DNA of 13,881 nt from the NCBI GenBank assembly GCA_900555085.1, contig USJU01000032.1, positions 1 to 13,881 on the forward strand. The letters run 5' to 3'. Every line of letters begins with the position of its first letter. Position 1 is the first letter of the stretch. The DNA is from an uncultured Clostridium sp. Its GTDB lineage: Bacteria > Bacillota > Clostridia > TANB77 > CAG-508. Position numbers and translations under genes: made by a program. The notes under the pieces were generated by a model, which saw nothing but the letters and a program-made list of their open reading frames with translations, did not search any database and was not told the DNA's origin. Shown here piece after piece: positions 5,153-11,354 of this stretch.

Positions 5153-7108
5153 TTATTCTGTGATTGTTTTTGGTTTTCTTCCTCTACGTGGTTTTGTTTC
5201 TGTTTCTTCTGCGTATTCTAAACTTTGTGGCTTAATTCCCCAATGTTCATTTAGGAATTTATCAAATTCATCCAAATCTTCTTCAGACATATTTAATCTC
5301 ATTGCTGCTATATTTTCATCTGATATTGGATTTGTTATTACATATTTCCCATCAACATATTCTAATATGTTTCTATATGTGTATAAATCATTATTTGTTA
5401 TTTTTGTAAAATAATGTGTTGCATTATCAAAGAATTTGTTTATTTTTCCTTCTAATGTTTTTTCTTTTCTATAATCAAATGTATATTCATTTTTTGATTC
5501 TAGAGGAATACATTCTGTAACTCTTTCTATATATCTTCTTCCTCTAAAGTCTTTTACTAAGTGAATATCAAAGTTTAATACTTGTACAACTTGCTCTTCT
5601 GCTGTTTTTTCGTCTTTGAATACACCTGTTCTAAGCATTGAGTTTCTTAGTGCTGTAACTAAGTTTGGAAATGTTTTTGCGTGGTGAGTGAATAATGTAA
5701 ATTTTGATGCAACCTGTGCAGCTTGTATCATCCAAGATGCAACAGGGTCTGTTGCAACCTCACCTATAATGTTAACAGAACCATCAGTCTTCTTTTGAAC
5801 GTCAAGTCCTTCTTGTCCTGAGATTGTATCTGTTTCTCTAAAAGATAAAATATTTCTTGTTGGATATATTTTTCTTAAGTGGAGTTCGAATGCAACCTCT
5901 TGTACCCTTATGTTCATTGTTTCATATATATTTTCTATCATTCCCATTAACATTGTTGTCTTACCAGAACCTTGTTCACCAGTTAGAGCAATAATTCTTG
6001 CTCCTTTTACTAAGAATTTTAATAAGCTTATTGCATCTTCTTTTCCTGGTACAGTAATTAATTGTTCTAATGTTGCTCTTTTAACATCGAACTTTCTTAC
6101 GAAAAATGCCCATGTTTCAGAGAAACTTGGTCTAACAACAACAACACGAGATCCATCTTTCATTTCATTTATTTTGTAACCATTTGTATCTGATAATTGT
6201 CCTGGGTTATTATATTTGTAAATATTTTGGCATACTCTTTTTAATTCTGCTTCTGTATTAAATGATAAAAATGCTAAACGAATAGATTTACCTTGGAAGA
6301 ATATCCAAATACTATCACAAGCACGTGGGACTTTATGTTCTGCTACTTGTACCAAATAATCTCCATCTGTTTGTGCAACTTGGCTTAAGAAACTTTCTGG
6401 TAAACCAGATACACCACCAGAAACACCGTCTATGTTCATATCTCTTATTTCATCTATACTTGAATATCCTTTATAATGTTGGTAAATTCTTTGTACTACA
6501 ACGTTTAATTTGTCTGAAAAACTTAAAACTATTTGTTCTTTTTCATAGATATCTGCTATTTCTTCAGATGTTATAACATATGAAGGTTTTGTCTCCCCAG
6601 CTATATATTTTAATGATGCTAAATTATATTTTTTAATTAATTCTGTTAATGCTTCATATGCAAATTGCCCTTTATATACATATATTAAAATATCAAATTT
6701 ATCTTGTGGTGTTAATAGTGATGGAGTATCAAATTGAATCGCTTTTGAAATGTTTGTTTCATCTACTCCATATTCTTTAGATAAAATATCAAAAATTAAT
6801 TCTTTAACATATTTTTTATCATTAATATCTCCATATGTACAACCTTTTAATGCTTTTTTTAATTCATATTTTTTGTTTTTTCTTCTTTTTAATTCTTCCT
6901 CTGAAAGTCCTATATCATATAAATTTATTTTTGTTATTTCATCCAGTCTCTTTTTTACATATTCAGTCATTTTTTCTATTGTATATGTTTTATCATCAAC
7001 CTGAATCTTTTTTTCTGGTTCTTCTGTTTGTTTCTTTTTTATATTGTTATATATAATTAATCCTGTAATTGCTAGTATCGCAACAATTAATACTATGTTG
7101 ATAATCAT
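5153..7108 (-). CDS. tadA: CpaF/TadA-family pilus assembly ATPase with N-terminal membrane helix
   Basis: The 651-residue protein carries a C-terminal secretion ATPase domain: Walker A GEQGSGKTT (377-385), a Walker-B-like VNIIGE with Glu450, and a His box FTHHAKT (473-479) where relatives usually have LHANS. The Arg common after GEV in CpaF proteins is absent (GEVATD). Residues 2-21 are a hydrophobic helix, so the enzyme appears membrane-tethered, unlike the typical soluble CpaF. About 200 residues of helical N-terminal region follow, then an N-domain (about 200-345, including RVVVVRPSFSETWAFFVRK) before the motor. The tail is basic (KPRRGRKPKTITE). ATP hydrolysis by the hexamer would drive the TadB/TadC platform. 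AAGGAG lies 6-7 bases before the start, and the gene follows the MinD-like gene after 19 bases, so both are on one transcript. Confidence 0.9.
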   Translation of the reverse strand: MIINIVLIVAILAITGLIIYNNIKKKQTEEPEKKIQVDDKTYTIEKMTEYVKKRLDEITKINLYDIGLSEEELKRRKNKKYELKKALKGCTYGDINDKKYVKELIFDILSKEYGVDETNISKAIQFDTPSLLTPQDKFDILIYVYKGQFAYEALTELIKKYNLASLKYIAGETKPSYVITSEEIADIYEKEQIVLSFSDKLNVVVQRIYQHYKGYSSIDEIRDMNIDGVSGGVSGLPESFLSQVAQTDGDYLVQVAEHKVPRACDSIWIFFQGKSIRLAFLSFNTEAELKRVCQNIYKYNNPGQLSDTNGYKINEMKDGSRVVVVRPSFSETWAFFVRKFDVKRATLEQLITVPGKEDAISLLKFLVKGARIIALTGEQGSGKTTMLMGMIENIYETMNIRVQEVAFELHLRKIYPTRNILSFRETDTISGQEGLDVQKKTDGSVNIIGEVATDPVASWMIQAAQVASKFTLFTHHAKTFPNLVTALRNSMLRTGVFKDEKTAEEQVVQVLNFDIHLVKDFRGRRYIERVTECIPLESKNEYTFDYRKEKTLEGKINKFFDNATHYFTKITNNDLYTYRNILEYVDGKYVITNPISDENIAAMRLNMSEEDLDEFDKFLNEHWGIKPQSLEYAEETETKPRRGRKPKTITE

Positions 7109-7127
7109 CTTTTGCTCCTTTCTAAAA

Positions 7128-7952
7128 TCAGATTTTTAATTCTAATTCTTGAATTTTATATATAATACTTTCAGAAATTTTTCTAGATTCTTCTAGTAAA
7201 TCTAAATTTTTGTCTTCACTTTTTATTTGCTTTAATTTTAAAAATAAATCAGCAACAGTTCCTTCTTCACATGCATCATTAAGTAATGTATTATATGAAA
7301 GAAAACTTATTTCTCTTCTATTTTTTAAATATCTACTAATATTTTTTATATTATATTTTGAAAACTTATCATATCTTCCAACATATGAAATTACATTATT
7401 TTTATTTTGTATAGGTGATTCTAAAAAATTATTAATTGTCTTTAACTTTTGATTAAGTCCATATACTATAACATCAGAATTTTGAATTATTTCATTTATA
7501 TTAAGGTTAGCTATTTTTCTATTTAAATCTACCATAACAATGTCATAATACAATGATGCTTTGGCAATTATTTCCGGGTATACTTTCAATAAGTTTTCAT
7601 ATCCAGCTTCATTTCCATCATACCCATCTAAAATTTCTAGTCTATCTTTTAGTACTATTTTTGAATAATTTGTTATGTTTTCTGGCATTAATTTATTGCT
7701 TAATTTTACTTTTGCTAATCCTTGAATTCCTGAATCTATATTAACTCTTTTAGAATTATCAAATAGACTCATTAATCCCTTCTTATTTTTCTCTATATCC
7801 CAAAACGCCTTTTCTAGTTCACTTTCATTGCAAGTAGAAATTAATAAAATTTTATAATTATGTTCTATAGCCATCTGAGTTGCAACAGCTATAGCTGTTG
7901 TGGTTTGTCCTATTTCTTTTTTACATTCACTCCAAAATGTTACTATAGCCAT
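7128..7952 (-). CDS. MinD/CpaE-like protein with a degenerate P-loop
   Basis: The 274-residue protein has a ParA/MinD-like fold pattern: a first strand AIVTFWS, a loop KKEIGQTTTA (about 11-20), a second strand YKILLIST (33-40) and a strand YYDIVMVDL (134-142) like the Walker B region. The P-loop lacks the catalytic lysine: Gln16 stands where GKT would have Lys. FWS followed by a Gln-Thr-Thr loop is a pattern I associate with Firmicutes CpaE/TadZ-like proteins, so this may be typical of the group and not a recent loss. The start has AAGGAG about 7 bases upstream, and only two bases separate it from the preceding gene's stop, implying translational coupling. Likely role, by inference: a localisation or scaffolding protein for the Tad-like machine, possibly nucleotide-binding but not hydrolysing. 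Confidence 0.78.
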   Translation of the reverse strand: MAIVTFWSECKKEIGQTTTAIAVATQMAIEHNYKILLISTCNESELEKAFWDIEKNKKGLMSLFDNSKRVNIDSGIQGLAKVKLSNKLMPENITNYSKIVLKDRLEILDGYDGNEAGYENLLKVYPEIIAKASLYYDIVMVDLNRKIANLNINEIIQNSDVIVYGLNQKLKTINNFLESPIQNKNNVISYVGRYDKFSKYNIKNISRYLKNRREISFLSYNTLLNDACEEGTVADLFLKLKQIKSEDKNLDLLEESRKISESIIYKIQELELKI

Positions 7953-7954
7953 TT

Positions 7955-8644
7955 TTACTCTCCTTTTTCAAAATTTCTTAATGCTTTAACAAAATTATTA
8001 ATTTCATTTTTTTCTAATAATTCTTCTGTAATATACATTAATCCTTCTTTGTATTGTGTTGTAAGATTTTTGAATTTTATTTTCGATAATCTTTGATTAT
8101 CTATAATAGCAGTTTCATCTCCCATTTCAAATGGAAAATAAACTCTATATTCATTCCATTTCACTTTATATCCTAGTGATAAAAAGTCTAAATATTCATT
8201 CTCTTCACTAAGTATTTCTTTTGAAAATAATACTTTAGTGAGTTCAATAGGTTGCTCTAATTTTTCTAAAATTTGTAGTCCTTTTTTTATTGAATACAAA
8301 TCAAATGATGTTACAAAATATTTTTTAAATGAATTTTCTATTTGAAAATTTTCGGCTGCTTGTGAATTATCTATATCTATCAAAGCATAATCATAATTAG
8401 GTTCTTCTTCTGAAAGATAATCTTTTATTTCTAATAAATTCAAAAAGCCTATTGCAACATCTATATTTTCATAATTAGTTATATATGAAAACGTAGGTTT
8501 TATTGATGGAACAACATATTTAGCTCTTTGTTCTGTTGTAGCATCAATAACGAGAACGCTTTTATTTGCAAGTGTTAGCATTTTTGCTATATAGAGTATC
8601 ATATCTGTTTTTTTATAGCCACCAATAAAACATACTTTTTTCAT
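7955..8644 (-). CDS. ParA/MinD-fold protein, divergent P-loop
   Basis: At 229 residues this is shorter than typical CpaE. It starts MKKVCFIGGYKKTDMILYIA: a first strand and a deviant Walker A-like loop (GGYKKTD, residues 8-14) that keeps Lys12-Thr13 but lacks the signature first lysine and the glycine before Lys12. A second strand (SVLVIDAT, 29-36) and a Walker-B-like strand (YDYALIDID, about 84-92) support the ParA/SIMIBI fold. AGGAGG lies 4-5 bases before the ATG. It is sandwiched between the CpaB-like gene (9-base gap) and the second MinD-like gene (2-base gap), so the two divergent ATPase-like proteins are made together and might form a heterodimer. Function in positioning or regulating the pilus machine is inferred from context. 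Confidence 0.72.
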   Translation of the reverse strand: MKKVCFIGGYKKTDMILYIAKMLTLANKSVLVIDATTEQRAKYVVPSIKPTFSYITNYENIDVAIGFLNLLEIKDYLSEEEPNYDYALIDIDNSQAAENFQIENSFKKYFVTSFDLYSIKKGLQILEKLEQPIELTKVLFSKEILSEENEYLDFLSLGYKVKWNEYRVYFPFEMGDETAIIDNQRLSKIKFKNLTTQYKEGLMYITEELLEKNEINNFVKALRNFEKGE

Positions 8645-8653
8645 TCTTTCCTC

Positions 8654-9715
8654 CTAATTATTTGTTGTTCCCCCGTTTAATGATTCTAAATAATTTTCTC
8701 TTAGTTCTTTTTGCTTTTGTATTTGTTCTTCTATTCCTGTTTCAACATTATCTGCAGATTCTTCAGAGTATTTATTCAAATTATTATTTACATTACCATT
8801 TCTTTGATCTGTGTTATATCTTGACCATAATGCTTTTTTTGCTGTTTCTACAATGTTACTATCATTATTTATTATTTCCATAGTTTCTTTGCTAACTGGA
8901 TATGTAGTTGCAGACTTAGCTTGATTTCCTGGGTCTGTATATTTTGTAGCATATAATTCAGAACCCTTCATTATATAAGCTTCTACTATAGCATTACTCA
9001 TTGTTAAAATTTCATCTTCAGACATATTTACTTGTATTGTATCTGTTGATGGAACACCTGCTACATCTGGAATAGTTACTTCTTTTTTAGAAACAACTAT
9101 ATAATCTGTTCCATTTGGCATACGTAAACGAATATCAACAAAATCCCCTGTTTCTAGTGTTGATGGTAATGTTACCATATTGAATTCTTGTATTCTAACA
9201 TCGTCTGTATTAACTTCATCGCTTTGTGCAACTAATTCTCTTGTTAATACAGTATTTGCTTTCATATTAACTTTTGCAATTAAAGGAACTTCTGATAATT
9301 GTATTATTTCATCGTTTTTTTTGTAATTTTCATTTTCATCTTGTGTAATTCTTATTGTTTTATTTCCATCTTTTATGTACATGCCTTGAGAATCTGTATA
9401 TATTTCATTTCCTTTTTCATCTTGTAAAGAATAGCTAGCAAATGTTGAGCTATCACTTATTGCATTGTTAGGTACCGTTGTTCTACTAACCGTTAACATT
9501 TTAAGCATATCTGCTGTTACTGCTTGTCCTGAGGATACATCAGAAGTTAATGTATAAACTTGTACCATACTTGCTTTGAGCGCTTTTTCTGCTTCTATCT
9601 TTTTATATAACATATAACCTAATCCACCTATTATTATTGCACAGATTAGTAGTGTTATTAAAACTCCTTTCCAAAATGATAATTGTTTTTGTCTTTGCAT
9701 TGGATTACTAGCCAT
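8654..9715 (-). CDS. cpaB: CpaB/RcpC-like SAF-domain pilus assembly protein
   Basis: The 353-residue protein has one N-terminal membrane helix (about 15-37) after a short basic start, then an extracytoplasmic SAF-type region: VYTLTSDVSSGQAVTADML (53-71) and, after an insert, LIAKVNMKANTVLTRELV (145-162). A region LETGDFVDIRLRMPNGTDYIV (about 187-207) is typical of CpaB/RcpC proteins. Between the two SAF halves is an extra stretch (about 95-143) that includes IYTDSQGMYIKDGNK, resembling part of the 141-residue pilin-like protein. The C-terminus is Asn/Glu/Gln-rich and helical. In Gram-negative Tad systems CpaB works with the secretin; with no secretin gene here, a wall-spanning guide is a reasonable inference. 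AAGGAGG lies about 8 bases before the ATG, and this is the first gene of the tad-like operon. Confidence 0.82.
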   Translation of the reverse strand: MASNPMQRQKQLSFWKGVLITLLICAIIIGGLGYMLYKKIEAEKALKASMVQVYTLTSDVSSGQAVTADMLKMLTVSRTTVPNNAISDSSTFASYSLQDEKGNEIYTDSQGMYIKDGNKTIRITQDENENYKKNDEIIQLSEVPLIAKVNMKANTVLTRELVAQSDEVNTDDVRIQEFNMVTLPSTLETGDFVDIRLRMPNGTDYIVVSKKEVTIPDVAGVPSTDTIQVNMSEDEILTMSNAIVEAYIMKGSELYATKYTDPGNQAKSATTYPVSKETMEIINNDSNIVETAKKALWSRYNTDQRNGNVNNNLNKYSEESADNVETGIEEQIQKQKELRENYLESLNGGTTNN

Positions 9716-9757
9716 TTATATTTCCTCCTTATTTTTGCATTATTTCATCTATAACCT

Positions 9758-9786
9758 ATTTTATAACAATTGTCGACTAAGTACAA
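9758..9786 (-). promoter_or_regulatory. Candidate sigma-A promoter of the tad-like operon
   Basis: On the minus strand TTGTAC is followed after 17 bases by TAAAAT. The overlapping TGTTATAAA could serve as an extended -10. It lies about 45 bases upstream of the cpaB-like ATG, in the gap after the HAD gene, and no strong terminator separates the two genes. AT-rich context lowers confidence. Confidence 0.5.
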
Positions 9787-9857
9787 TGAAATTCCTAAAG
9801 TGTAATATACATTTAATATTTTTGTAATATTTTTGTAATATTTATGAGTTAACTTTT

Positions 9858-10727
9858 TTAAATTAATTTATTTAATATATTTGCTACTCCATTATTATTA
9901 TTATCTTGTGTTATAAAATCTGCTATTTCCTTTATTTTTGGATTAGCTTGTCCCATCGCTACTCCAATTCCTGCATTTTTTATCATTAGCTTATCGTTCA
10001 TATTATCTCCTATTGCTATTACTTCTTCTCTTTTTATATTTAATTTTTTTATTAAAATTTCTATCGCTGTCCATTTATCTACATTTTTATTTGTAATTTC
10101 AGTATAGTAATATTCTACTGGTACTTCTTCTGTTCCTTCTTTTATAATTTTTCTAGACATGTGTGCTACATCTAAAACATCTATATTATTTATCTTTTTA
10201 AATTTATCTATTATTCTTGAAAATATAATTTCACTATCGTCACATATTGTTATTTTTAAAAATTTATTATTTTTTAAGTTTTTAACATATTCATATATAT
10301 TTTGGACAATATTAATATTAGTGCGTTTATCAAATGCTTTTTTACTATTTTCATAATTATAAAAAGCTACATTATATTTTAAAGATTTTGTTATTACCAT
10401 ATTTTCAGTATATATGCTATAATAAATACTATTTTCTTCACATATCTTAATTAATTTAAGCATTTTTTCTTTTTCAATAAAATTCTCATATTCTATTTTA
10501 TCTTCTTGCATATTATATAGCATTGAACCATTACCTGAAATATAGTAGTTGTTTGCACTTAAATCATGTGCAATACTTTCTACAGAGTCTCCAATCCTTC
10601 CTGATGATAGTACAACTTCCACTCCTTTATTTATAGCATTTTTTATTGCATGTTTATTTTCATTACTAACTTCTCCATAAGAATTTAAAAGAGTTCCATC
10701 TAAATCTATAGCTACTAATTTATACAT
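9858..10727 (-). CDS. Cof-type HAD-IIB family phosphatase
   Basis: The 289-residue protein has all four HAD motifs: motif I DLDGTLL (nucleophile Asp8, acid/base Asp10), motif II LSSGR (Ser41/42), motif III Lys218 in KNVDKWTAIE, and motif IV GDNMNDKLMI (Asp241, Asp245). The cap between motifs II and III is large, as in the Cof/YbjI-type IIB subgroup, which dephosphorylates sugar phosphates, nucleotides or flavin/PLP-type substrates in the cytosol; the true substrate cannot be told from sequence. Length is normal for the family. AGGAGG lies 8 bases before the ATG. A strong promoter is found at 10835-10862, and a decayed REP-like element lies in the leader. It is likely a separate housekeeping unit and not part of the tad-like system, although it is transcribed toward it. 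Confidence 0.9.
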   Translation of the reverse strand: MYKLVAIDLDGTLLNSYGEVSNENKHAIKNAINKGVEVVLSSGRIGDSVESIAHDLSANNYYISGNGSMLYNMQEDKIEYENFIEKEKMLKLIKICEENSIYYSIYTENMVITKSLKYNVAFYNYENSKKAFDKRTNINIVQNIYEYVKNLKNNKFLKITICDDSEIIFSRIIDKFKKINNIDVLDVAHMSRKIIKEGTEEVPVEYYYTEITNKNVDKWTAIEILIKKLNIKREEVIAIGDNMNDKLMIKNAGIGVAMGQANPKIKEIADFITQDNNNNGVANILNKLI

Positions 10728-10763
10728 AAAATTTTCCTCCTATTATTATTTATTATGTATGCA

Positions 10764-10801
10764 GGCGGACAGAGGCGTACGACCCTACATTGTTTGACAT
10801 T
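10764..10801 (-). repeat. REP-like hairpin element, copy 6 (decayed)
   Basis: On the minus strand AATGTCAAACAATGTAGG is followed by GTCGTACGCCTCTGTCCGCC. The right arm and loop match copy 4 (GCCTCTGTCCGCC), but the left arm has two changes that break the pairing. It lies in the leader of the HAD gene, between its promoter and ribosome binding site, and is the only copy outside the tad-like operon. Confidence 0.75.
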
Positions 10802-10834
10802 ATTTTTTAACTTTTTAACGTTCTTTTCAATTTT

Positions 10835-10862
10835 ATTATAACATTAAAAAATTCTTTGACAA
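10835..10862 (-). promoter_or_regulatory. Sigma-A promoter of the HAD gene
   Basis: On the minus strand TTGTCA, 16 bases, TATAAT, with TG one base before the -10 (TGTTATAAT): a near-consensus extended -10 promoter. Transcription would start around 10828, giving a leader of about 100 bases that contains REP-like copy 6. Confidence 0.75.
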
Positions 10863-10891
10863 TATTTTTTTCTTATTTACAAAAATTACCA

Positions 10892-10920
10892 GAATATAAA
10901 AGTAAAAACTACGCATTATA
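10892..10920 (+). promoter_or_regulatory. Sigma-G/F-type promoter of the spore-protein gene
   Basis: GAATA (10892-10896), 17 bases, CATTATA (10914-10920) matches the forespore sigma-G consensus. It lies about 70 bases before the ATG of the small acid-soluble spore protein, the expected regulator for this gene class, and divergent from the HAD promoter. Confidence 0.75.
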
Positions 10921-10991
10921 ATTATTGAAAAGACAAACAATGTTTTTTCGATAATACAAATTTAATCAATCCTATAGGAGGTGAACGAAGA

Positions 10992-11192
10992 ATGGCAAAC
11001 ACAAATAGTTCTAGAAAATTAGTTCCAGAAGCTATGTCTGCATTAGATAAATTCAAATATGAAGTAGCTAGTGAAGTTGGTGTTAACTTAAAAGATGGAT
11101 ATAATGGTGATTTAACATCTAAAGATGCTGGAAAAATAGGTGGACAAATGGTTAAAAAAATGATTGAACAAGCTGAAAGAAATATGAAATAG
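10992..11192 (+). CDS. Alpha/beta-type small acid-soluble spore protein
   Basis: This 66-residue protein is a full-length alpha/beta SASP, which coats and protects DNA in the dormant spore and is degraded at germination. The first conserved block, LDKFKYEVASEVGVNL (about residues 19-34), contains the site cut by the germination protease GPR (Glu-Val-Ala-Ser-Glu in place of the commoner Glu-Ile-Ala-Ser-Glu). The second block is IGGQMVKKMIEQAERNM near the C-terminus. A near-perfect ribosome binding site, AGGAGGTGA (10976-10984), lies 7 bases before the ATG, as expected for a highly expressed protein. The sigma-G-type promoter at 10892-10920 places it under forespore control. It is the only plus-strand gene and forms its own unit ending at the hairpin terminator at 11311-11339. 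Confidence 0.96.
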   Translation: MANTNSSRKLVPEAMSALDKFKYEVASEVGVNLKDGYNGDLTSKDAGKIGGQMVKKMIEQAERNMK

Positions 11193-11310
11193 TTTCTTCT
11201 CTGATTTTAACTTTATAGTATTGTAGCTTATATGCAATCAAACATTTTAATCTTATGTTAAACAGGAAATTAAGTTTTGTTTTTGTTTATTCTTCTTGTA
11301 GGAATACATA

Positions 11311-11339
11311 AAGGCAGGATTTGATTTCCTGCCTTTTTT
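11311..11339. terminator. Intrinsic terminator between convergent genes
   Basis: AAGGCAGGA (11311-11319) and TCCTGCCTT (11327-11335) form a perfect 9-bp stem with a 7-base loop, followed on the plus strand by a run of T. It terminates the spore-protein transcript and, with a weaker T tract, could also serve the converging PBP gene, whose stop codon is at 11355. Confidence 0.88.
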
Positions 11340-11354
11340 ATACTATAGAAATTT

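Noticed and set aside
5153..5190. Basic PRRGRKPK tail of the ATPase resembles an AT-hook
   Set aside because: A single short basic motif at a disordered end is not enough to claim DNA binding for a pilus motor.
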